Assembly: GCA_036937835.1 (NCBI GenBank)
Contig: CM072876.1
Span: 13,904,501 to 13,968,500 of the forward strand
Length of the DNA: 64,000 nt
Reading direction: 5' to 3'
DNA from: Pampus argenteus
Lineage: Eukaryota > Chordata > Actinopteri > Scombriformes > Stromateidae
This document shows positions 25,093-37,068 of this stretch, in pieces (position 1 is the stretch's first letter; each line of letters begins with the position of its first letter). A program made the position numbers and the translations under genes. The notes below the pieces were generated by a model. The model had not been told where the DNA came from and searched no databases. It was given only the letters and a program-made list of their open reading frames with translations.

Positions 25093-25170
25093 TTTGCAAA
25101 GCTGCACTTTCCTTCACACAGAAGGGAGTATTATAATATATTATCGGCCATGCATTTAGTTAGTTTGCGT

Positions 25171-25710
25171 CTAATCCGTATCTATTGTTGCGCAGCGGCA
25201 CTGCTTTACGCGCTGGACCCGTTTCTTCCTGGTGCTGGGCGTCTGTCCCGGGCAGAAGAGGGTGTAGGTGACGGTGCTGAAGGTTTTGGGTTTGCAGGCG
25301 GAGCAGGACTGAAAAGCGTTGCCGTCCTGGTAGATATGTCTCGGGATGTAGAAGGAGTTGCATTGACCGTAGCAAAACCGGTTGATGATGGTGCGGCTCA
25401 GGCATCCCTCCTCGTGGATGGTCTGCTTGAGCGGCTGCGTCTTGCACCAATCCAGCCGCAGGTACCGACGCTCCGTGACGTGCAGCGCCTCCTGACTGGA
25501 CTCAAGCACCTCATCGGTTGAGATTACGGGCGCAGTCCCGCGGGAAATTAATCCACTGATCGGTGGTTGTTGACATCTCTCCGATTCATTCGGGTTGTAT
25601 TTGTTCGGGTGTGGGAAAGCGCCTTGAAAGGTTGTAGCATCTGTACTCCTCGGCGGGCTGAGCAGCAGCGCCAGAACTACGGCACAAGTCAATAGAGACG
25701 ACGTTCTCAT
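25171..25710 (-). CDS. grem1: grem1, gremlin 1 (BMP antagonist)
   Basis: Secreted DAN-family cystine-knot protein that binds and blocks BMP2/4/7, acting in limb/fin, kidney and somite patterning. The whole 179-residue protein sits in one coding exon (human is 184). Start choice: the ATG at 25710 gives a clean signal peptide (hydrophobic residues 6-19). The earlier in-frame ATG at 25734 lies in the intron, before the acceptor (ttctttcag) that opens the exon at 25718. The DAN domain spans about residues 89-173 with cysteines at 89, 103, 113, 117, 136, 139, 153, 171 and 173, the nine-cysteine pattern of gremlin. A basic stretch (RKKRVQRVK) fits heparin binding. An N-glycosylation sequon NES is at residue 41, and a further cysteine is at 46. 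It lies head to tail with scg5 and convergent with fmn1, as in mammals. Confidence 0.96.
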   Translation of the reverse strand: MRTSSLLTCAVVLALLLSPPRSTDATTFQGAFPHPNKYNPNESERCQQPPISGLISRGTAPVISTDEVLESSQEALHVTERRYLRLDWCKTQPLKQTIHEEGCLSRTIINRFCYGQCNSFYIPRHIYQDGNAFQSCSACKPKTFSTVTYTLFCPGQTPSTRKKRVQRVKQCRCATIDTD

Positions 25711-25847
25711 CGCTGAAGCTGAAAGAAAAAACAACGTACAAGTTAGTCATGGATGGGGAGCGTTTTACGCGCAACTTTTACGCGCGCATTACGCATTGTT
25801 CAAACGCAGCGTAGATGATCATTTGCGACAGCAAAAGGAGTAAATAC

Positions 25848-26013
25848 CTGTTGTTTATACAAACTCCCTACGACAGTTTACAGCATGCGTTTCTTCTACA
25901 GCTCCTGCGTCCTCTGTAGTGGCTTTATGAATGACAGTGAGCACTTTTCTAAACTGTCTTCAGTTTCAGAGTTTCTGCAGAACACGCCCCCAAACCCGGA
26001 TCCCCACTTTATC
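25848..26013 (-). promoter_or_regulatory. grem1: grem1 non-coding first exon and core promoter, candidate
   Basis: On the minus strand a donor AACAG|GTATTT ends an inferred 5'UTR exon at 25848, 130 nt upstream of the coding-exon acceptor. A GATAAA element at 26013-26008 sits where a TATA box would place the start near 25980. A GC-rich box (GGGGGCGTGT) lies nearby. Start site inferred only. Confidence 0.4.
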
Positions 26014-26869
26014 TGTCTGAAAGTGGAACAAAAAAAACTCCTCCAAACTTTTTCTCAATGCAGATAAATCGTTTATTTGACTTTACAGAACAAAAACACA
26101 AACATTTTGCCAAAGATAAAATGACCCACAACAGATCCAGTGCTGCCTGTAGAGATTCATGTTAGTGCAGTATGGTGACATATGTAAGTATTAATATGAA
26201 TAAACTCGCCATGCTACAGCAAAGTAGTTCTGGTCATAGAAGCAAATTCTTCTATATAACAAAGCAAACTTACTACTGTTTATAATGAACTACTAAGGAT
26301 ATGATATGTATTGAATTCTTGCTTCAAGACACAGAGGTGATTAACTGGACATATCAAGACATACAAAATTGAAACTCGTACTGTAAGAAAATTTAATTCT
26401 GTACAGTACATTCCTCCCAAAAATCAATAAAGCTCTATACAACATCTTATTATGATACAGTTGGTATACTGTACACTGCCAGGTAAGTTACACCTGATAT
26501 TTTAGCTTTTTGGATTAAAAAGGTGGAATCATTCATGTGGTCATTCATATCCTTAATATTTTAGATTACAAGAGAAACGATAGGTGATCTGAGAATGTCT
26601 ATTCGACTGTAAATGGTTCTTTATGTCTTCAATCAGACACGTGTAGCAGATATTTGTCTTAGAACCGAAGCTTTTCTACAACAAAGGGCATCCTTGAAGG
26701 GAAACACGACCCATCTCCGTGACAACCGGACACTCCTATATGCTGATGAGATGTAATTAAAAGCTCTGGAGAAACCTAATAAGTGATGATTGACCAACAT
26801 TTTGATATTTGTTTGCTTTGTGGCGATGTATATTTCACATTATCCAATGAGGTTTTTTTTTTAAAACGG

Positions 26870-26875
26870 TTTATT
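26870..26875 (-). terminator. scg5: scg5 poly(A) signal, candidate
   Basis: Minus-strand AATAAA about 180 nt after the scg5 stop codon, the first good signal downstream. The interval 26020-26870 between it and the grem1 promoter is AT-rich with no gene seen. Confidence 0.45.
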
Positions 26876-27055
26876 TAGCTTAAGATGTATGAGATACATT
26901 GTTTTCATTGAATGGTGTACTATGAAGGGATACCAGTTGTTGAGTATATGTTGCAAATATAGTACAAAATATAATTCCTTTATCTATTGTTTTCATCCAT
27001 TTACTTTTTTCCAGTGTACTGTAATATTACGGTGAGCAGTTTCAGGAGCAGGAGT

Positions 27056-27187
27056 TTAGGTTGTGGATTTGGTGGCAGTCGGCGCCTCTACCTCTTCTTC
27101 CTCGAAGAAGTGGGGAACAGATTTCTTGGCAACCACGTTGTCCAACTTCTGGCCCATTAAGTATGGGTTGACGCTCTGCAGACAGAC

Positions 27188-27246
<59 letters not shown>

Positions 27247-29156
27247 TAATGCACATCAAAACCTAACATCTGACTAAATCTCAAAATGACAATATCAGAA
27301 CATGACTTCATATCCAAAGCAACGTGAGTGTAAGTACATTGCTTCCTCCAGGGGTACATTTCAGTGCTGGCGATGTGGTTTCACAGAAATAATCCTACGA
27401 TGGAAAAAGACAAACAAGCAACACTATACCCTTTTTCTCCTTTTCGGTCCTCCCTTCAGTTTTTGGTACAAAAGCTCCTTGTTCTGAAAGGAAACGTAGA
27501 AAGAAAAACGTTTTTTTTTTTTTTTTTTAGACATTAAATCATGTATCCGCCAGTCGACAGCCAGACCCTTTGTTCCTAAATTACTGTCAACAAATCGCCT
27601 GAATGCATTTTCAGACAGACTAAGATACAAGCTGATGGAACAAATTACAAACAAGTTTTGCCCCGTTTGATCTTTCAAATGGCAGAAGTCTTGTCTTCAT
27701 TTTAGTTTTTTAAAACAGTCGCCAGTATGAGTTGATGTCAAGAAACCAAAGCTATGACTACCGTTGCCCAGTTTCCATGTCTCCAACATCCAGTTAAGAA
27801 AGTGAGTAGTATTTCCTAAACTGTCGAACTATTCCTTTAAGTCATCCGTCCAGACAAACATTGCCTGCTGTTCGAATGTGAGGATTCGCTGCTTATATGC
27901 ATCTCAAATGAGACGTTTTACAGTTGAAATAAGTCAACAGGTTGATGATAATAATCATTGGCTGCAGTTGTGTTCAGTACTCACCCACTTCGCCAGCGCA
28001 GGGTAATCGTGCTCTGGGTCAAACAGGTGCTGGTGCTTTTGGAAGTCTCTGCTGAACTCGGCTGTGTCCGGAGCGTTTTCCAAACAGCCGTCTGCTGCTG
28101 TGAATGTGATGAGAGAAGACCGATGGGTGAAATTTATCAAAAAACAGGCTCAAAATGCCGGTAGATAATCAAAACGTGATTAATGTACTCATTTGTGTCA
28201 CTATGTTTTGTCTCTCACTAATTCTGTGACAACATTAAGAGGTTTTCTGTGATTCTGGTGAGTTTAAATGTGGAGTTATTGGAAGTAATGAACATTAAAA
28301 ACAATGTGGCTATAAGGATGAACGTGTCTACCTGTTTTCCCCAGAGGACAGGGGTTCGGAGGGTCTGGGTAACCGTGGTCATCACTGAAGTCTTTGGGAA
28401 CATTATCACCCGTCAGCTCAGCCACAATGTTTGGGATGTTTCCATAAGGGCCGAGGTGCTGAAGCCCCTCATGAGCACCACCTGGTGGGGGGAAATGAGC
28501 ACTTCAGCCATCATAAAAGAAACAACAGAAACAGCAACACCAGCAAGAAAAAAACATTTTCCACGTCACATCAGAACATTTTTTACTGATATAACCCTTG
28601 ATAAATTATTGCTCTGATGATGTTACCAGAAATAAAACATGTGAATGGGTCCGGATACATTTATTTAATACAACTGAGGTAATCTACAGTATGGAGGGCG
28701 AAAATAAAGTCCTGAAATGTTAATCAACATGTATATGAAATATATTTCATTTAGAGCCATATATTTATGAAATATATTACATATATATAGTCATAGTTTA
28801 ACACAACATATGGTAACATACTGTGAAAATGGACAAATATAAATGGAACAACTATCCCAGAAAATGAAAGGAAATATAGGGAAATTGGAAAAAAAAAAAA
28901 AAAGCTTTTCATAAAAAACACCCAACATACCCTGTATGCTCTGAGGACCGACTATGTTTGTGGCCTGGTGTGCGGGGTACTCCACCCTGGGCCGAGCGAT
29001 GCCCAGCTGCTCCATGACGCCGTGCAGCAGCCGCTGGATGTCGGCCTCAGAAACCTGGTCTGCCGTGCGGGGGCTGCGGGCTGGAGCCTTGCCGAGCTGC
29101 AGGCACAGCAGGAGGCCGAGCAACGATAACCGCAGCGCCGAGCACATTTCTGTCAT
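27056..29156 (-). CDS. scg5: scg5, secretogranin V (7B2), PC2 chaperone/inhibitor
   Basis: Neuroendocrine protein that escorts proPC2 through the secretory pathway and inhibits it through its C-terminal peptide. Coding exons on the minus strand: 29156-28931, 28481-28332, 28097-27985, 27483-27430, 27175-27056; all joins are in frame, 220 residues (human 212). It shows an N-terminal signal peptide (LRLSLLGLLLCLQLG), the PPNPCPLGK motif with the conserved proline-rich core, a furin site RRKR at residues 178-181, and a 39-residue CT peptide starting SVNPYL. The CT peptide contains VVAKKSVPHF, with the Lys-Lys inhibitory site. After SVPHF the tail is longer and more acidic (EEEEVE) than in mammals. 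The exon-2 to exon-3 acceptor has tandem CAGs and could vary by one residue. Confidence 0.96.
27181..27243. repeat. A-run plus (TA)n next to an scg5 acceptor
   Basis: An A-rich run and about 43 nt of alternating AT. In scg5 sense this is (TA)n followed by poly-T leading into the acceptor of the last coding exon. Confidence 0.9.
27765..27842. repeat. Short dispersed repeat fragment, probable
   Basis: CGAACTATTCCTTTAAG and its flank resemble the end of a frequent teleost interspersed repeat. It lies in an scg5 intron. Confidence 0.4.
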
Positions 29157-29552
29157 CTAAACACAACAGGGTTTACTGTAGGAGAGACTGACAGGTGTGC
29201 AGTCATGTATAAACACAGCTCTCTAATGGGCCAATTATACAATAATGACGCATAATGTGGATTGACAGCATAAGAGGTTATTATGCCACGTGTAATTATA
29301 GTTAATATAAACCTATATGAATGTGTATCCAAGTAAAGATAAAACACTGGTGCGCCATCTGTAAACAAAGCCATTAAGGCCGATGTGAACAGCCTATAAA
29401 CGAGCCGCATGATGGCTATGAAACAGAAAACCACATTAATGCATGTTATAAACCACACGTATGCATTTTAACCACATTTATATATTAATAGTTGTCATTT
29501 TACTATCTGAAAATACGAATTATCAAAATAAGGATTCTGGTGTGTTTTTCTT

Positions 29553-29700
29553 ACCGTGTCGCGTTGATGGAGAGACCTCCCGTCTACCCCTGTCAAGCTG
29601 GTCAGAATTAGAAATATGATTTCCGGTCTCCAAAGTAAAATTCTTGCTTCACAAACACGACGATGGAAAAAAAGGACAGAAAAACGCAACGTTCCCAGCG
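29553..29700 (-). promoter_or_regulatory. scg5: scg5 non-coding first exon, candidate
   Basis: The coding exon begins exactly after an acceptor (tgttgtgtttag|ATG at 29156). The best upstream donor is CACG|GTAAGAA, with the exon ending at 29555. I infer a 5'UTR exon of roughly 100-150 nt here. A cluster of inverted CCAAT (cattggctg) near 29947-29955 may belong to the promoter. Confidence 0.35.
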
Positions 29701-30194
29701 AAGAGTTAGCTTAGCATACGTTTAGATATTTATGCTTTTACGGTGATGTGTAATAACTGGCCTGAAAGATAAATCCCTCAAGACTCTTCCTACTACTTTA
29801 TTCTGAAGGGGAAAAAAACACTCTACTTTCGGCGTCATCATAGCAACCTTAAAAACAGCCATTACACAACCTTGCAGGAAGATGCTTTCAGCCTCATTTC
29901 ACAGCTCAGACACAGTTGCTAAGGAACCAAAAAAATCTCTCTTCTCATTGGCTGTTGCATTGTGTCAATTATTAGCTCATCAGGCTAAATGTGAGACCCG
30001 AGAGGAAAAACAAGCGTCAGAAAATCTCTGTGTCACAGATTCAGTCTGTGCCCATTCTCGTCCTGGCATTTTGACTTTGTATTAAAGATAAAAGCTGAAA
30101 CATTCAGTTTGGGATTATACCCATGTGAACATGTGCACATAAACAAAAAAATATATATTATTTTGATTTTAAAAAAACTAGTCAAATCCATGAA

Positions 30195-30200
30195 TTTATT
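30195..30200 (-). terminator. arhgap11a: arhgap11a poly(A) signal, candidate
   Basis: Minus-strand AATAAA about 115 nt after the inferred stop. It supports the gene ending here rather than continuing toward scg5. Confidence 0.4.
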
Positions 30201-30315
30201 AAAATGTAGAATGTTAAAATATAATTTAAGTGCTCTGATCTGCCATCTGATAAGAATATAAAACTGATCCATCAGTGACGATCACTCGGGGCAACCAACA
30301 TGACTACTCAATACA

Positions 30316-32273
30316 TTAGAGAGAACAGCGTCTCCTCCATGGTGTAAGCTGCAGTTTCCCCACACCACTGAACACAGGAGAGCCATCCTGTCCTCTGGTG
30401 AACTTCGGTAAATGACCCAAACGCAGATCTCTGCCAACAATAACAGACGGAAACAAGACATCACATTCAGATTATGCGAGTTAGATTATGATGACGTTGA
30501 AACGTTTAACATGAAGCCACTGAGGCAAAAAAAAAGGTCCTTTAAAGACCATAATTCACCTTTTTAATCTCTCACGTGGCGTCTTACGTCCCTCTTTGTC
30601 AGGAGGACTCGAACCGTCCAATGTGGCTGGTCTGGAACCGTCTTCTATAAACAGTTTTATTATAAAATCATATTTTATACAAGATTGAAAATGTTCCTAT
30701 CCACAGCTGTGTGTTTCTGTCTTTATCTTGTATGTACCTGCACAAGGCATGCAGGTCCTAAACAGCAGGACATTGGGGAAGGTCTCCACACCGAGGCTTC
30801 TCCTCAGGGTTGGTCTGTTTCCTGATGTGGACCCCTGCCTCTCATCAGAGACTGTTGGTGTGACCTTTGACCTTCCTTGAATCCAGGGCATGGTCTTGAC
30901 AGAGCGCATCACTATATGTATTTGAGAAAATTCAAATTACAGAGCTCACAGGAAGCTTTCAGGGCAGAAACAAAGATGATGATACGGTTCCATTCTGTCA
31001 TTCATCTACATTATTTACCCTCAAAACTCCGTCTCTTTCTCTGTCCTCTCTTTGTGTCTTTCAGAAGATGGGAGTCCATCAGAAATGCCATACCATCCAT
31101 GACAGCCTTGGGAATAACACCTAGTAAATATAGTTAAGATCATAACACTGCAGATATCCAAAACATAAAAAAATAGCCTTAATTAAAGAACAGCGTCAAC
31201 AGCGAATGATTGGTTTGTTACCAAACAAGCGAGGATTCTCGATGAAGGTGCGCAGGACAAGAACTCTGAGTTCGAGGCGTTGTTCAGACATCTCTGCCTT
31301 GTTGGGAGGTGGTAAAAGACACGGCACAAAGACGGTAGCGAGGTTGGAGCTGGTCATTAAGTTTTCAGTGCATCTGACAGAGCAACACATGAAATGGTAG
31401 AAGTATGTATCCATTATGTCTCTTGTACATTTTACATTGTACATCTTGTACAAGCAGTCTACAGATAACCAGGCTGAAATGTGTACCTCCTCTTATTCCC
31501 ATATTATTAGTATTGTCTCAAACCTCTGGGAAACTTTGGAGAGGAAGTCAAACAGGTAATGCAGACAGGAGGAGTTTCTGGCAGGCAGCAAACAGGACAG
31601 CAGCTGGAGGGCGGAGGTCCTGTCCTGCGGTGCGGGCAGTGCCTGGGCCTTGAGAAGAGCTGCATGGAGCTCGGAGGGAAACAAGGGCTCGGGCAGCTCC
31701 CTGCAAAACTGTTTGATTAGAGTGGCCACATCGTAGGGGAGGGCTGTAGGTAGACAGCCATCTCCGCAATTTAGTTTGGCCTGAAACCAGATACAAGAAA
31801 TGCAGGGTGATTTATATCGGGCAAAAATAAAATATCACATCAGTAATAGCTTGAGCTCAAACCACCAGATGATGCTGTTGCTCTAGTAGAGATTATATTG
31901 ATACTTAAAAGGTCAAACTCTTACCCTGAGGGTCTTAATGCGAGGAAGAGAGCCTGGTTTTCTAAACAGGCCCACACTCCCAACGCGCTCCAGAAGAAAT
32001 GAGCAAGCATCCACCAAAAAGCTGAGACACAACACATGTTCAAAACTGCTGACCAAGATAATCTCACAAATGTCCCAATCCTGCTGCTCACACTCACCAG
32101 GGTACCAGGCCAAACTCAGGAATGTAGCGCCTTGCTAAGTTTTCCAGAGGAACACCAAAGATCTTTGAGCCACCAACAAACAGCCTGTCCTTCTTTTTCT
32201 CAAAGCTCTTCACGGTTATCCCATGGATGTTTTGAAGGATGAAGCAAATCACATTACTATCTGTAACCTTCAT
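30316..32273 (-). CDS. arhgap11a: arhgap11a-like Rho GTPase-activating protein (short form)
   Basis: Predicted GAP for RhoA-type GTPases. Exons on the minus strand: 32273-32098, 32021-31925, 31780-31524, 31373-31222, 31120-31019, 30911-30738, 30644-30560, 30430-30316. All phases agree, giving 385 residues. The N-terminal helix and IFGVPLENL segment precede a RhoGAP domain at about residues 43-228. The arginine finger is R79 in VGLFRKPGS. KQFCRELPEPLFP and TSSNLATVFVPCLL are further RhoGAP hallmarks. A basic RKRRSFE motif follows, then a low-complexity tail ending RRRCSL. The human orthologue is over 1000 residues, so this version lacks most of the long C-terminal region. The donor of exon 3 (GTTTGA) is weak but gives the correct protein. 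Position next to scg5 matches human ARHGAP11A. Confidence 0.85.
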
Positions 32274-32400
32274 GATTTAACGTCACTATGAGACATAATC
32301 TCTGCCGCTCACTCGGTGAAATCACTAGTGAATCAAGGAGGCGGGCCTCACTCTGCTCATCTATATCACCTGTGGCACAGCTGACAAAGAAGTGGAAGGT
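32274..32400 (-). promoter_or_regulatory. arhgap11a: arhgap11a promoter region, candidate
   Basis: Directly upstream of the ATG are a TGACGT (CRE-like) element at about 32281-32286 and a GC box (GGCGGGCC) near 32339. No TATA box was seen. The remaining 32400-33130 to the actc1 3' end shows no gene. Confidence 0.3.
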
Positions 32401-33152
32401 GTTACATTCAGGTCACATCGGGAACGTGGTAGAAATAAGCTTTCAACTTGAAAATAACTTTCACTGTAGATTTCATTTCTCAGATTTGCTTGCATCGCAG
32501 TTGAAGAAATACCTGTAGTCATGTGCTGGGAGTCAAGGACAAAATAGGTAACCACGGTCACCATAGTCACCAACTGAGACTTTTGTGGAAAAACCTGACT
32601 GTGTTTACATGAATCCAGCCGAATCTGAAAAGGTATTATTTTCTCTCTCTTGTGGCCTCCTGTTTACATTAATCTGTGTTAATTAAATGATTTTTTTTCA
32701 CAATTTTAAATTGAGCTTTTGGAAATGTGTGGACATAATAATATAAATCACCTCAATTTCACACAATTTACTGCATGTATGATTTAATTAGAGTGGGAAG
32801 GTTTACGTCTTTAAAGGGCCAAAACTTCGGCATCACTTTGATCACTTTGTTTTGATCAATGTAACATCAACTTGTTATTAATACTCCAAGTGCTGCTAGA
32901 GTTTTTAATCCTTTATCCTCAGCATCTGACCCTAAAATAGTTCCCATTTAGACAAGAGGAAATTGGTGATGAGGAAATTAGTATGGAAGTATTCTAAAGT
33001 ATTCTTAAAATATTAACAGTTTGGGTCAGGATTCAAATTGGATGTTGAAGGAATGTAAAGAATCAGGAATCATAGTTTGTTCATAGAAATGCTTGCTGCT
33101 CGTATATTGAGTCAGAATCCAACACTCCAGATTACTGTTAAAAGCAACTATT

Positions 33153-33158
33153 TTTATT
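33153..33158 (-). terminator. actc1: actc1 poly(A) signal
   Basis: Minus-strand AATAAA about 120 nt after the stop codon, giving a short 3'UTR typical of muscle actin genes. Confidence 0.6.
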
Positions 33159-33279
33159 ACAACAGTACATGTATATACAGCAAAAGGCACAGTAGAAATA
33201 CAGATTGATGGAAAGCTGGTGCAGTCGGTGTGGGGTTGAGTTGTATGGTGGGGTTTTTCTTTTGGCGCTGCTTGGAGAT

Positions 33280-35322
<2,043 letters not shown>

Positions 35323-36193
35323 GTTTGGTCTTTTTCTGGGGTGGCCTTCTATATGAACGACGGGATGGGAACACATGCAAAACCTTAGTTTAATGATGTT
35401 TACTGTACATCAACGTAATGATCATGAGTTTTGTTTTTCTTTTTAAATTTACTTTTGGGTTTTTTTGACTACTGATTTGTACTCTATCAGCAAATAAGAC
35501 ATAATAAAAAAAAAACTAAAATTAAGCAATGCAATGCTGAGAAGTAATGTAGCACTATGTTTAGTATGAAGACACCTCTGAGTGCTCTAATCTCCTCTCT
35601 GAGTATCACAGCTGCCTGAAAAGCCAAAACTGGACATGGCTCAACGCCCCCCACGCACACTCACTGTTCTATTTTCAGCCTCGGGACCCTTATTACCCCC
35701 TTCTGCTCTCACAACCCCCTCCTCTGTATCTCATCATTAAGCCCGAGCCAGTTAACAGCTGAGGCGGTGTATCTTGTGACAAGTGGCAGTAGAGGGCCTG
35801 GGTCTGTCCTCAGCTGTCGCCACATAGTGAACTCCTCTGTTTGGAGCCAGAACATGTGCTGTGATCCTTCCAGGCTCTTTGGCTACAGTCTGCACCCCAA
35901 CTGCCAGCGTCAGGCTTCCCCATACAAATCAACATGTGTAAATTCATTTAGCGCTCTGCGTGAAACTTTTAAAGCATGTATCGGGCCAATATAATTACAT
36001 CTGAAAAAAACAACTGTGCCAAATCTGTTGCACAAGAAACTCATAATCAAGTCTGACATGATGCTTTTTTTTCTCCAGTTTCTTTCACTCTTGTGTACAC
36101 ACCTGTGTTTTATCCATTTGTCAAGTTTTTGCCCCCAAATTGCCCGCAAGTTAACCCTGATACATTAACAATGATGTCACTGTACATTGTCCC

Positions 36194-36203
36194 CTATAAA
36201 TAA
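36194..36203 (+). promoter_or_regulatory. actc1: MEF2 site in actc1 intron 1
   Basis: CTATAAATAA fits the MEF2 consensus YTAWWWWTAR at every position. It lies inside the inferred first intron of actc1, where a muscle enhancer would be unsurprising. A motif match alone does not show use. Confidence 0.4.
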
Positions 36204-36822
36204 ACACACAGATAAAAAAATATGTTTCACTTTGGATTTCATTCATTCATTTAGTTCAACTAAAGTTTGAGATAAAGTTTATGATACATAACTGTGAAGT
36301 TATGTTATTTATGAAGCCATTTGTATTCTATTGGCAGATAGGCAGACTAGATTTAAATTAATGTAAGTTTCAGTGGCAAGTCTTCAGCTTCTAACAGTGC
36401 TATAAATGCTCTTTCAGAGGGTTTTCATCTCTGCTATGGAAAAGATTTGGTTACACATTGAGCTGTTTGAGTGTTTTCGGTACGAAAAGAGCCAAATTTA
36501 ATATTAACTAATCTAAAACAATCATTATAAGCTTTCAAAATCTCTTCCTCAGGTTGAGTCTAACCTGAGTTAGAGCTGCATGCCTGCCACTCCACAGCAT
36601 CCTAAACTTTATATCCTGAATGCAGGTCACTGTCTTGAATCTGGCTCTATGAATCTGAATTATTTCAATTATTACCAATTTTCCTCTCCTCTCTTATGTT
36701 CAGCCTTCATCCTTCTCCCAACAACAACTCACCTACTCTGATCACAGAAACACAGAACTTCCTCCTGTCTACAGTCTGACCACACTGTAAAATATATCCA
36801 TGTTGCAGCAGTTATATGTCCT

Positions 36823-36823
<1 letters not shown>

Positions 36824-36853
<30 letters not shown>
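36824..36853. repeat. (CAG)10 / (CTG)10 triplet repeat in actc1 intron 1
   Basis: Ten uninterrupted CAG units on the plus strand, read as CTG in the actc1 transcript, about 80 nt downstream of the inferred exon-1 donor. Confidence 0.9.
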
Positions 36854-36855
<2 letters not shown>

Positions 36856-36933
36856 TCTACTCATCCTCCCTGTTCCCTGCAGTCCAAAAAGCAAACAGCT
36901 GAAACACAGCAATGAGATTGCAAAGAGACTCAC

Positions 36934-37068
36934 CAAGTTGTAATCACAAGACTGGAGTTTCCACTGGGACAAAGAGAGAGGGTGCGAAGGGGTCCTTAAA
37001 TATGTCCCAGTGTCCTGAGGCTGGGGGCCAGTGGGTGGGCTCAGGAGTTCACACAAGCCCAAATAAGT
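36934..37068 (-). promoter_or_regulatory. actc1: actc1 core promoter and non-coding exon 1
   Basis: On the minus strand a TATA-like CATATTTAAG at 37004-36995 lies upstream of an inferred first exon ending at donor AACTTG|GTGAGT (36934). A near-perfect CArG element, written on the plus strand as CCAAATAAGT (37059-37068; 9 of 10 positions match CCWWWWWWGG), falls about 95 nt upstream of the expected start, the classic SRF-box position of cardiac actin promoters. The 5'UTR then splices to an acceptor (ccccag) about 15 nt upstream of the ATG. Confidence 0.6.

Larger units (their letters stand above)
24162..25170. other. Convergent fmn1/grem1 3'UTR interval
   Basis: fmn1 (+) and grem1 (-) end 1 kb apart. 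Candidate poly(A) signals for fmn1 are ATTAAA at 24443 and an AATAAA cluster at 24585-24607. For grem1 they are, on the minus strand, AATAAA at 25092-25087, 25066-25061 and 24503-24498. Use of the distal signals would make the two transcripts overlap antisense. Confidence 0.5.

Noticed and set aside
25021..25521. 166-codon plus-strand ORF across the grem1 exon
   Set aside because: Shadow of the conserved gremlin coding exon on the other strand.
29887..29907. REST/RE1-like sequence upstream of scg5
   Set aside because: TTCAGC and ACAGC half-sites are present, but spacing is one base longer than canonical and the middle does not match.
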